57,938 nt of DNA from an uncultured Bacteroidota bacterium (GTDB lineage: Bacteria; Bacteroidota; Bacteroidia; Chitinophagales; Saprospiraceae): contig CALMBD010000306.1 in NCBI GenBank assembly GCA_937861115.1, forward strand, positions 1 through 57,938, in the 5' to 3' direction. Under the pieces are notes generated by a model that worked only from the letters and a program-made list of their open reading frames with translations, had not been told where the DNA came from and searched no databases. Positions 41,009 to 50,300 of this stretch are shown here, in pieces. Within the stretch, counting starts at the first letter, position 1; each line of letters opens with the position of its first letter. The position numbers and the translations under genes were made by a program.

Positions 41009-44000
41009 TTACACCACAACATTGATCATTCGGCCGGGCACAAAGACCACTTTGCGGGCGGGTTTTCCTTCCATCCACTTCTGTACCATTTCCAAAGCGA
41101 GCGCTGCCTGCTCCGCGTCGTGGGCCGTAACATCTGAAGGCAGTTCAATCGTCGCGCGCAGTTTTCCGTTGATCTGGATCGGGTAGTTCACCGTATCCGT
41201 TTTCAGGTATTCCTCGTTGTATACCGGCCAGGCGGCATCACATACGGTTGTGTCATGACCGAGTTGATGCCAGAGTTCTTCTGCAGTATGCGGGCCGAAG
41301 GGCGCCAGCATGATCACGAGGGGCTCCAGGGCGGCTCGTTTTGAAGTGTTCAGACGGCGCAGTTCGTTTGTGGCGATCATAAAATGGCTGACGCAGGTAT
41401 TCATGCTCATCCGTTCGATATCATCGGTCACTTTTTTGATGCAGGTATGCAGCACGCGCAGTTCCTCCTTCGTCAGGTCTTCATCCGACACAGAAAACGC
41501 ACCGCTTCCGTTGAAGAACAATCCCCAGAACTTTTTCAGGAATCCGCTCACGCCGCTGATGCCCTGCGTATTCCAGGGTTTCGCATCGGTGATCGGCCCC
41601 AGGAACATTTCGAACATACGGAAACAATCGGCGCCGTGCTCCGCGACGATATCATCCGGATTGACCACATTGTACTTCGATTTCGACATTTTTTCGACCT
41701 CGTAGGAGCAGGTGTAATGCCCTTTTGGGTCGAGTTTGAAATTGGCCTTCTCAAACATGGGTTGGGTGCGGGCCTTTTCCAGGTTCAGGATGTCGGCATC
41801 CACCAGGTTCACATCGACGTGCAGCTTGGTGAAGGCGTCGGGATGGTATTTGTACAACAGGTTCTCCGATACAAACAATTGCTCGCAAACGGGCTTTTCC
41901 GTCGATGCGATATATTTCTCCCTGCTCTGCAAGGCGGCGCGAATTTTTCCGGCAGTCACATCGGGTTCGTTGATATGATCGATCAGTTCTTCGGTGAACA
42001 ACACCATCAGGCGTTTGCCATCTGCCAGCGCCGATTTGTACACGCGGGCGATTTTCTCTTCCTGGCGCCACGACGTGACCTCGATAACCAGGTCATTGGC
42101 CTCGAAAGCAAAATCGTACTGAAATTCCTCTTCATAGTCCGGCTCCGCAATAACCATCGGCCCCATGTCCGCAAAAAACGGTTTCAACACCTTGATCATC
42201 AGGTACTCTTCAAAAAACTGCTCCTTGGCGCGGTAAACAAAGTTGGAACGCCCCTGGATCATCCCCTGGTTGACCAGTTTACGGGCAAATTCGCGGTGCG
42301 GCACAAGGCCCAGGTCGTAGAGAAAGTGGTTCCAGAAACGGCTGTACAGGAGGTGTCCCACAGCGTGTTCGGCGCCGCCGAGGTAAAAATCGACCTGTTG
42401 CCAGTAGTTGATAGCCGGGCGACTGCAAAATTCACCGTCGTTGTGGGGGTCCATGTAGCGGTAAAAATACCATGACGACCCTGCCCAGCCCGGCATGGTG
42501 CTGAGTTCGTATTGGTGGCCCTTGTAGTTCCAGCCTTCTGCGCGGCCCAGCGGCGGCTCGCCGGTTTCCGTAGGCAGGTATTTGTCGATATTGGGAAGCA
42601 CCAGCGGCAGGTCGCTTTCTTCGATGAGCCGGGGCACATCATCGACCCAATAGGCAGGAACCGGCTCGCCCCAGTAGCGCTGGCGGCTGAACACGGCATT
42701 GCGCAATTTGTACTGCGTTTTTCCTTTGCCCAGGCCGTTTTGCTCCAGCCAGGTGATCAGGGTGGGCACTGCCTCTGCATAAGGCATACCGTTGATCATG
42801 TCCGAATTGATATAGCGGCCTTCCTTGGTGGGGTCGGCAGCCTGGTCCAGGTCTTTCTGGGCATCCAGAATAGGCACAATGGGCAGTTTGAACTGCGTAG
42901 CGAAATTCCAGTCGCGCTGGTCGCCCGAGGGCACGGCCATGACGGCGCCCGTGCCGTAACCCGCCAGCACATAATCGGCGATCCAGATGGGTATCCGTTC
43001 GCCGTTGAACGGATTAATGGCATAAGCCCCTGTAAAGACGCCGGTGACTTTTTTGGTCTCCGCCATACGGTCTATTTCCGAGCGGGAGGCCGCCCACCTG
43101 GTATAGGCGTCGACTTCCGTGCGCTGTTTATCCGTGGTGAGTTGTTCCACCAGTTCGTGTTCGGGTGCCAGCACCATGAAGGTCGCGCCGTAGATGGTAT
43201 CCACACGCGTCGTAAACACCTCGATAAATGCCTGGTCATGGCCATCCACCGCAAAACGAACGGAAGCGCCGACGGAGCGGCCGATCCAGTTGCGCTGTTG
43301 TTCCTTGATCGAATCGGGCCAGTCGATGCCGTCCAGGCCTTCGATCAGGCGGTCGGCATAGGCGGTGATGCGCATATTCCACTGGTTCATCAGTTTGCGC
43401 TCCACCCGATGACCGCCACGCTCGCTGACGCCATCTTTTACCTCGTCGTTAGACAATACGGAGCCCAGGGCAGGGCACCAGTTGACGTATGCTTCTCCGG
43501 GATAGGTCAGCCGGTATTTCAACAGCAGCAGGAGTTGTTCCCGTTCGCTCATGGCATTCCATTCGGCGGCGCTGAAGTTCGGCGTATCGTCGTCGCAAAC
43601 GGCTTTGATGCCCGCGTTGCCGGACTGGGCGAACCGCTTCACCAGATCACTGACCGGCATGGCTTTATTGGCCGCGCTATCGTAATAGTGGTTGAACAAC
43701 TGCATGAAAATCCACTGGGTCCATTTGTAAAAAGCCGCGTCGCTGGTACGCACCTCCCGACTCCAGTCGAATGAAAAGCCTATATTATCCAGTTGTTCCC
43801 GGTAGCGGACGATGTTCTGCTCGGTGGAAATGGCGGGATGGATTCCTGTCTGTATGGCGTACTGTTCCGCCGGCAGGCCGAAGGAGTCGTATCCCATAGG
43901 GTGCAATACGTTGAATCCACGCATCCGCTTGTACCGCGCCAGGATGTCGGTAGCAATATACCCCAGCGGGTGACCGACGTGCAGCCCCGCTCCGGAAGGA

Positions 44001-44122
44001 TAGGGGAACATGTCGAGAATGTAGTACTTTGGCTTGTCGGGATGATCCTCAACCTTGTAGGTCTGGTGTTCTTTCCACCAGTTGCGCCATTTCTGCTCGA
44101 TGTCGGACGGGCGATATTCCAT
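41009..44122 (-). CDS. leuS: Leucyl-tRNA synthetase with a nuclease-fold-like insertion
   Basis: 1037 residues, roughly 95 more than the Bacteroides enzyme as I recall it (about 943). It charges tRNA-Leu. Seen: HVGH (residues 48-51, class I HIGH box), editing domain about 225-430 with TTRVDTIYGATF and the editing Asp in PSGDQRDWNFA, KMSKS at 811-815, and an anticodon-binding helical domain (about 860-980). Between RSNFVYR (625-631) and FVSENL (750-755), where homologues have only a few residues, there are about 118 extra. They include EFQYDFAFEANDLVIEVTSW and KSALADGKRLMVLFTEELID, which resemble a PD-(D/E)XK/DUF559-like core (Asp670, Glu681) with Thr683 in the usual Lys position. The frame is uninterrupted and the rest is intact, so the enzyme should be active. 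Confidence 0.96.
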   Translation of the reverse strand: MEYRPSDIEQKWRNWWKEHQTYKVEDHPDKPKYYILDMFPYPSGAGLHVGHPLGYIATDILARYKRMRGFNVLHPMGYDSFGLPAEQYAIQTGIHPAISTEQNIVRYREQLDNIGFSFDWSREVRTSDAAFYKWTQWIFMQLFNHYYDSAANKAMPVSDLVKRFAQSGNAGIKAVCDDDTPNFSAAEWNAMSEREQLLLLLKYRLTYPGEAYVNWCPALGSVLSNDEVKDGVSERGGHRVERKLMNQWNMRITAYADRLIEGLDGIDWPDSIKEQQRNWIGRSVGASVRFAVDGHDQAFIEVFTTRVDTIYGATFMVLAPEHELVEQLTTDKQRTEVDAYTRWAASRSEIDRMAETKKVTGVFTGAYAINPFNGERIPIWIADYVLAGYGTGAVMAVPSGDQRDWNFATQFKLPIVPILDAQKDLDQAADPTKEGRYINSDMINGMPYAEAVPTLITWLEQNGLGKGKTQYKLRNAVFSRQRYWGEPVPAYWVDDVPRLIEESDLPLVLPNIDKYLPTETGEPPLGRAEGWNYKGHQYELSTMPGWAGSSWYFYRYMDPHNDGEFCSRPAINYWQQVDFYLGGAEHAVGHLLYSRFWNHFLYDLGLVPHREFARKLVNQGMIQGRSNFVYRAKEQFFEEYLMIKVLKPFFADMGPMVIAEPDYEEEFQYDFAFEANDLVIEVTSWRQEEKIARVYKSALADGKRLMVLFTEELIDHINEPDVTAGKIRAALQSREKYIASTEKPVCEQLFVSENLLYKYHPDAFTKLHVDVNLVDADILNLEKARTQPMFEKANFKLDPKGHYTCSYEVEKMSKSKYNVVNPDDIVAEHGADCFRMFEMFLGPITDAKPWNTQGISGVSGFLKKFWGLFFNGSGAFSVSDEDLTKEELRVLHTCIKKVTDDIERMSMNTCVSHFMIATNELRRLNTSKRAALEPLVIMLAPFGPHTAEELWHQLGHDTTVCDAAWPVYNEEYLKTDTVNYPIQINGKLRATIELPSDVTAHDAEQAALALEMVQKWMEGKPARKVVFVPGRMINVVV

Positions 44123-44262
44123 GGAAGACTAGTTGATTTGCGTTTCCGGATTTAAAGGCGCGAAAATAGATAATTGGCGGCACTCGCGGTTAAAACAGCC
44201 GGATCGTTCAACAGATATATATAAAAAAGAAGTTCCCGCTGTTCTTTCAGGCAACTCAAGGC

Positions 44263-44270
44263 TATATTTG
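44263..44270 (+). promoter_or_regulatory. -7 element (TATATTTG) for the 44295 gene
   Basis: A full match to TAnnTTTG, ending 24 bases before the ATG. The sequence at the -33 position (TGTT) is a poor match. Confidence 0.4.
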
Positions 44271-44294
44271 TGACAGCCAAATCAAATTTTCCTT

Positions 44295-44789
44295 ATGAGA
44301 AACGCCAGCCTTTTTTTCTGCCTGACCCTGACCCTGTTGCTGTTTGCACAATGCGCACCTTCCCGCAAACTGAAGGACGCCCGGATGAATGAGGAAACGA
44401 TTCGCCTCTGGTTTGAGGAAGGATGGAACAAGAATCGGAATGAGGAGTTAATTGAACGCGTTTTTTCACCCAACTGGTCCGACGGCAACCCGCTGCGCTC
44501 CAACCAGGTGGAAGGATACGAAGGGATGCGACAGCTGGTCCGGTTCTACCAGCAGGCTTTCGACGAAACGCACTTTACCATCACCCACCTTTTTGCCGAC
44601 GAAACCCATGTGGCCATCCGCTATGATGTGGCGGCAAAACATATCGGCCCGGCATTCGGCATCGAGCCCACAGGCAAACACTTTACCTCATCCGGCATCG
44701 TCATCTACGAAATGGAAAACCATCGCATCCTGCGCAGTTGGCAGGAGCTCGATCTGATGGGGATTATCAAACAGTTGAAATCTGACTAG
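44295..44789 (+). CDS. SnoaL-like lipoprotein
   Basis: 164 residues. A lipoprotein signal ends with LLLFAQC, giving lipidated Cys20. The remainder is a SnoaL/NTF2-like fold (ETIRLWFEEGWNKNRNEELIERVFSPNW, EGMRQLVRFYQQAF, VAIRYDVAAKH, KHFTSSGIVIYEMENHRILRSWQELD). This family includes polyketide cyclases and many small proteins of unknown function; the YEGMRQLVRFYQQAF and SWQELD segments are the usual ester-cyclase-like pattern. Its monocistronic unit is set between the leuS promoter region and a long hairpin at 44821-44901. Confidence 0.88.
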   Translation: MRNASLFFCLTLTLLLFAQCAPSRKLKDARMNEETIRLWFEEGWNKNRNEELIERVFSPNWSDGNPLRSNQVEGYEGMRQLVRFYQQAFDETHFTITHLFADETHVAIRYDVAAKHIGPAFGIEPTGKHFTSSGIVIYEMENHRILRSWQELDLMGIIKQLKSD

Positions 44790-44820
44790 AGGAGATCGCA
44801 AGTCCCTCAGGTGACGTAGT

Positions 44821-44901
44821 TGACAAGTTTTCTTTCAGACAGGATTTACAGGATATAGCAGAGCCTGTTGTCGAAAATCCTGTCTGAAAGAAAACCTGTC
44901 A
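44821..44901. terminator. Long hairpin between convergent genes
   Basis: The arm starting at 44821 (TGACAAGTTTTCTTTCAGAC...) matches the reverse complement of the arm ending at 44901 over about 28 bases with two mismatches; the loop is about 25 bases. Both flanks are T- or A-rich (TTTTCTTTC, GAAAGAAAA), so it could terminate both the lipoprotein gene and the convergent Kazal/PKD gene. It contains the GACAGGATTTACAGGA word of the dispersed repeat family, so it may be a captured palindromic element. Confidence 0.65.
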
Positions 44902-44929
44902 AAATCACCCCCGCAAGACACTTTCAGCG

Positions 44930-46939
44930 CTACTGCCCCACAACAATTTTGTGCACCACCCTGCCCATGTCCGTTTCCACCACCAGCAGGTACATGCCAG
45001 CAGGCTGTCCTGTAAGCGGCAACTGGAATGCGGCAGCCGATACTGTTTGCCGGAGCACGACTTTGCCAGGCATATCAAGCAGCAGCACCTGTCGGGGCTG
45101 CGCACCGTCAACCTGAACCGCAACACTTGCTATGGCCGGGTTGGGGGACACATAAACAGCTACCCCGCTGCCGGGTTCAGACACCGGTGTACCGCTGAAA
45201 TCGACCACCCTGCAAAACTTATCCGAACACGACCCGGCGAAATTGCTGATCGTCAGGCAGATCTGGTATATGCCGGGTACTGTGTACTGGTGTGTCAGCG
45301 AATCGAAATAACCGGAATGGTTGCTCCCGTCGCCAAATTCCAGGTACCAGGACTCGGCGCTGTACGACGAATCGCTCAGGATAACCGTATTGCCGGGACC
45401 TGTTTCCAGGCTGAAATAGGCCTTGCAAGCTGCATCGGGGCAACACTTGCCTTCCCGCCATCCGGTGATGCCGTTGGCCTGTGCAGTACAGGCATTGTCG
45501 TACGTGACATTGTCACAACCGCAGACGGGGTCATAAATTTCCGGACAGGGCGTCTGCGGGTCTACCCACGCGGGGTTGAGGCACGCATCCGGACAAATAC
45601 CTGACATCCAGGAAGTTACGCCGTAGTAGTATTTTGCCACGCACTCGTTGGGATAGGTCACGCCATCGCAACCGCAAACCGGGTCATAAACAGCGGGGCA
45701 CAAGATCGAAGGATCAATCTGATTTGGATCGATGCAGGATACTTCCGGCACATGAATGGTTTTACAGATACTTGTGCCGCATTGCATACCGCCGTCGGAA
45801 AGCCCCGATACGGTCAGGCAAACAGTGTAATCGCCCGGCGTCTGAAAATTGATCACCGGATTCTGTTCGAAGGACGTCTCGCCATTCCCGAAATCCCAAT
45901 ACCAGCTGCTGATACTGCCGGACGGGAATGCCGAGCGGTCGAAAAAACTGAAGTAGGTCAGCGAACCGCCGGTATTTATTCCCTCGAAGTCGATGTACAG
46001 GTTATTGCACGCACTGCCGCAAATGCCGGGCACCCAGGAAGTGACACCGCCGTAATTTTCCGCTGCACAGGCATTGTCGTAGGTCACGCCGTCGCAGCCG
46101 CAGACCGGAATAAAAGCCAGGGGACAGGGCACACTGAGGTCGATCTGGCTGCTGTCGACACAGCCGGTAGTTACCTCAAACGCCTTGCATACGGTGCAGG
46201 TCTGTGGGGCAAAATCGCCGGTAGGATACGTCGCGCACAACACGTGGCGTCCGGGTTCGCTGAACTGATACACAAAATCGGGTCCGTTGCCGGTAACCTG
46301 GTCGTTGTCGAGCGACCAGGTGGTGAAGAAAAACGGAAACGGTGGCGGTATAGCTGCGGGGAAGAGTATGGCATGCAGTTTGGCGCCGTCCAGACTGTGT
46401 TTGATGTTGTAAAAACACCCGGATTGGCAGCCGCCGCTCACGGTAATGATCTCGCAGTATGTCCTGGTACACGACACGCCTGTATTGGTCTGGGCCTTTA
46501 TCGTCAGGCAGACTTTGTAAACACCGGGTTCTGTGAAGTAGTGCTGCGGACTTTTTTCCTGGGATGTGGCGCCGTCTCCAAAATCCCAACTCCAGCTCAG
46601 CAGGCTGCCGTTGCTGATCTGGCTTTCATCGGAAAAGTTGATGTTCAGAGGTCCGTCGGGCATGGGCGACCAGGAGTACTTTACAATAAGGGAAGCACAA
46701 TCGGAGGCGCCGCATTCGCCGGAAGTCCACGACGTAACACCGCCAAAATACTGGGCCTCACACTCGTTGCCGTAGGTAAGGCCATTGCAACCGCAAACAG
46801 GGTCGTATATTGCCAGGCAAACCGCGTCCGGGTCTATCTGGGTGGAGTCAATACAATTATTCTGGGCGGAAACATTTGCCGCCAAAGCCATACACAACAG
46901 CAAAAACAATCGGAAAGGGATTTGAAACATTGAATTCAT
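44930..46939 (-). CDS. Kazal-like / PKD surface protein with T9SS type A tail
   Basis: 669 residues (a second ATG three codons in gives the same signal peptide, MFQIPFRLFLLLCMALAANV). Four Kazal-like modules are visible at about residues 29-76, 260-307, 402-449 and 453-499, each with the pattern C-x-x-x-Y-D/I-P-V-C-G-C-D/N-G-x-T-Y-x-N-E/A-C. Between them lie PKD domains (about 83-168, 312-398, 505-583; WDFGDGATSQEKSPQHYFTEPGVY). The C-terminus (592-669; VSPNPAIASVAVQVDG, PAGMYLLVVET) is a type A sorting tail. Kazal modules can inhibit serine proteases, but the reactive loop here is not tested. Surface-exposed; target unknown. Convergent with the SnoaL lipoprotein gene. Confidence 0.9.
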   Translation of the reverse strand: MNSMFQIPFRLFLLLCMALAANVSAQNNCIDSTQIDPDAVCLAIYDPVCGCNGLTYGNECEAQYFGGVTSWTSGECGASDCASLIVKYSWSPMPDGPLNINFSDESQISNGSLLSWSWDFGDGATSQEKSPQHYFTEPGVYKVCLTIKAQTNTGVSCTRTYCEIITVSGGCQSGCFYNIKHSLDGAKLHAILFPAAIPPPFPFFFTTWSLDNDQVTGNGPDFVYQFSEPGRHVLCATYPTGDFAPQTCTVCKAFEVTTGCVDSSQIDLSVPCPLAFIPVCGCDGVTYDNACAAENYGGVTSWVPGICGSACNNLYIDFEGINTGGSLTYFSFFDRSAFPSGSISSWYWDFGNGETSFEQNPVINFQTPGDYTVCLTVSGLSDGGMQCGTSICKTIHVPEVSCIDPNQIDPSILCPAVYDPVCGCDGVTYPNECVAKYYYGVTSWMSGICPDACLNPAWVDPQTPCPEIYDPVCGCDNVTYDNACTAQANGITGWREGKCCPDAACKAYFSLETGPGNTVILSDSSYSAESWYLEFGDGSNHSGYFDSLTHQYTVPGIYQICLTISNFAGSCSDKFCRVVDFSGTPVSEPGSGVAVYVSPNPAIASVAVQVDGAQPRQVLLLDMPGKVVLRQTVSAAAFQLPLTGQPAGMYLLVVETDMGRVVHKIVVGQ

Positions 46940-47314
46940 GTGATCGGAATTTAGTAAAAAGATTGTACTCGGAGCGTATACACGCCCTGATGATGATTAG
47001 ACGGGTTTGGACGGGAATAAGGTTGGCATTATCAGAGGGATTTGATAAAAACATGCCCGTGAGGCGAATCGATTTGCCTGTTTCCCGGGAAATTAAAACG
47101 GCTCCAACCGCCTTTCATTTCCCCAAAAATACATTAGGATCATTTTAAATACCCGGTAAGTTGTTCACTGGCTTGCATGCCATTTGTCCGTTTTTGACAG
47201 ATATCAGGTTTTGTTTAACGCTCATCGACCAAAACTTAAACACAGGTAGTGCAAGGCTGTTAAAAGCGGCAATTACATTTCAAAACCATTTCACAAACCA
47301 ATCTTCTTTTTTAC
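46940..47314. other. Divergent intergenic region, 375 bases
   Basis: It separates the minus-strand Kazal/PKD gene from the plus-strand DUF4397 gene and must hold both promoters. A minus-strand TATTTTTG -7-like element is at complement 47124-47131; no good TTTG partner was found. No RNA gene, repeat or hairpin with a T-run is apparent. Confidence 0.5.
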
Positions 47315-50300
47315 ATGAAAAATTTAATCACGACCCTTGTGGCGATGTTGCTTTTGGTAACAGGCGCTCAGGCGCAATTTGCGCGGTTGCAGGTCATTCA
47401 CAACGCGCCCGACCAGGCCGTTGATGTGTACCTGAACGGTGTGCTTGCCCTGAATGACTTTGCCTTTCGTTCCGCCACCCCTTTTATCAATGTCCCGGCC
47501 GGTGTATCGCTGACGATCGCCGTGGCACCGGCAAGCAGCACTTCGGCCGCCGATGCCTTTTTCTCCGAAACACAGACCCTTCAGAACGGGTCGACGTATG
47601 CCGTTACGGCTTGCGGTATTGAGGGGGATCCGGTGACGCCTTTCACCCTGGTCATCGACGCCAATGCCCTCGAGGGTTCTCCCGACCCGACAAAGGTCGA
47701 CCTCAACGTACTGCACGGCGCACCGGATGCACCGGCCGTGGATGTAGTGGTGCGCACCGGCGGCAAGATCGTGTCCAATCTCGCCTACGGTTCGTTTACG
47801 CCTTATCTCAGCGTCGACCCCGGCGTATATTACCTGGATGTAAAACCGGCAGGCGGCAACGCCATTGTCGGCACCTTTAAGGCAGACCTCACGACACTGG
47901 CAGGCGGCGCGGTGCGCGTATTCGCCAGCGGCCTGCTGAACGGGACACCCGGATTCGGGCTGTTCGCCGCGCTGTCCAACGGCACGGTTGTGGAACTTCC
48001 CCTCACGCCGGTCGCCCGGGTGCAGGTCATCCATAATTCGCCTGACCCGATCGTAGACGTTTACGTCAACGGCACATTACTGCTCGACGATTTCGAGTAT
48101 TTTACAGCCTCGCCATTTGTATTTGTGCCTGCTGGCACAGGAGTCAATATCGGTATCGCACTCGACAACAGTATTTCGGTAGAAGATACCCTGGTCAATG
48201 TGAAAGCCGATCTTCTCAACGGCAGCACCTATGTCATCGTCGCCAACGGCATCGTAGGCGACCCGAATGCCCCTTTCGAACTGGTTATCAACGACAATGC
48301 ACGCGAAGCGGCATCCGACACCGCCAAGGTCGACATTACGGTGTTTCACGGCTCCCCCGATGCACCGGCGGTCGACATCGACGCCATTTTTGTCGCCAAT
48401 GACGCCGTTACCAATCTCGCCTACGGCAGTTTTGCACCCGGTTACCTGGGGCTCGACCCGGAGATCAACGACTTTACCCTCCGTGTTGCCGGTACCGGCA
48501 ACATTGTCAATACTTACCGCGCCGACCTCGGCACGCAGAAAGGAAAGGCCGTGACGGTCTTTGCCGGCGGTTTCCTCGCGGGAGCGCCCAATTTCGGCCT
48601 GTTCGCAGTGCTGACCGACGGAACCATACTACCTCTGGGCATCACCCCGAAAGCGCGCCTGCAGGTGATCCATAACTCCCCGGCGCCCACCGTCGACGTA
48701 TACGCCGGCTCGGTACTGCTGATCGACAATTTCGCTTTCCGTACCGCTACGCCCTATATCAATGTACCGGCCGACCGCAATATCAAAATTGGCGTCGCAC
48801 CGGGAAACAGCGCTTCTGTTGCTGACGCGATCGCTACGATCCCCGTTAACCCACAGGCCGGCAAAGTGTATGCGGCGTTTGCCGGCGGCATCGTCGGAAA
48901 CGCAGGTACGCCGTTTACCCTTTTCGTCGATGAGTCGCGGGAAGCGGCGCTCGACCCCAACAATGTGGAATTTAACGTACACCACGGCTCTCCGGATGCC
49001 CCACCGGTCGAAGTGGGCATTGCCGGCATCGGAAATGTGATCGGCAATATCGCCTACGGCGCATTTTCGCAGTATTTCAGCCTGGCTCCCAGTACATACC
49101 AGATTGAGGTCAAACCCACCGGTTCGCCCGATGCGCCGGATGTGTTCATCGCCAATCTTACCGGGCTCAATGGCGCAGCAGCACGCGTATTCGCCAGCGG
49201 GCTGGCGAGCGGCACACCTGATTTCGGTCTGTTTGCCGCGCTGCCAGATGGTTCTGTCGTCGAATTCCCGCGTCAAAAAGGACCTGCACGGGTGCAGATC
49301 ATCCACAACGCGCCAGACCAGACGGTCGACGTTTATGCCAACGGCACATTGGTTGCCGACGATCTGGCGTTCCGGACGGCCACACCGTTTACCGATATTT
49401 CCGGCGGTGCAAACGAAATAGCCGTCGCACCGGCAAACAGCACTTCCGCGGCCGATGCATTTGCAACGTTCCAGCTCACCCTTGAACCGGAATTCACCTA
49501 CGTGGTAACGGCGGTAGGGGTGGCCGGCGGCAGTCCGGCATTCGATCTGGTGGTCAATACCGACGGACTCGAACAAGCCGTCAGTGCAGCCAAAGTGGAC
49601 ATTTCCGTTGTGCACGGCGCGCCTGACGCACCGGCAGTAGACGTCGATGCTGTGTTTGTCGCCGACAATGTCGTCAGCAACCTCGCCTTCGGCGCTTTCA
49701 CCCCTTACCTGTCGCTCGACCCGGACAAGTACGACTTTGCCATCCGCGCCAACGGCTCGGCAAGCGTCGTGGCATCGTATCGCGCCGACCTGAGCGCGCT
49801 GGCCGGCGGAGCAGCAACAGTTTTCGCCAGCGGCTATCTGGGCAGCACGCCGACGTTCGGATTGTTTGCCGCGTTCCCCGACGGGACGGTGGCCGAATTA
49901 CCGATTACCCCGCTCGCCCGCGTCCAGGTGGTGCACAACGCACCCGAACCAACGGTGGATGTATATGCCGGAAATACCCTGTTGCTCGACAACTTTGTGT
50001 TCCGCACTGCAACGCCTTATGTGGAAGTTCCAGCAGACCGTACGTTTAGCGTCAACGTAGCGCCCGAAACCAGCGCCTCTGCTGCCGACGCCATAGCCTC
50101 CTTCCCGGTCAGTTTTGAGACCGGAAAACTGTACCAGGCCTTTGCTTCCGGCCTCGTCGGTGGCAGCCCGGCCTTCGATCTGCTGGCAGACGAGGCAAGA
50201 GGCATTGCCCAGAACCCCGCAAAAGTGGAGTTTTCCACACACCACGGCGCTCCCGGCGCACCGGCAGTCGATGTATCCATTTTTGGCGCCGGACCGATCG

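Noticed and set aside
42512-43774. A 420-codon plus-strand frame under leuS
   Set aside because: It is antisense to a conserved essential gene and has no domain signature.
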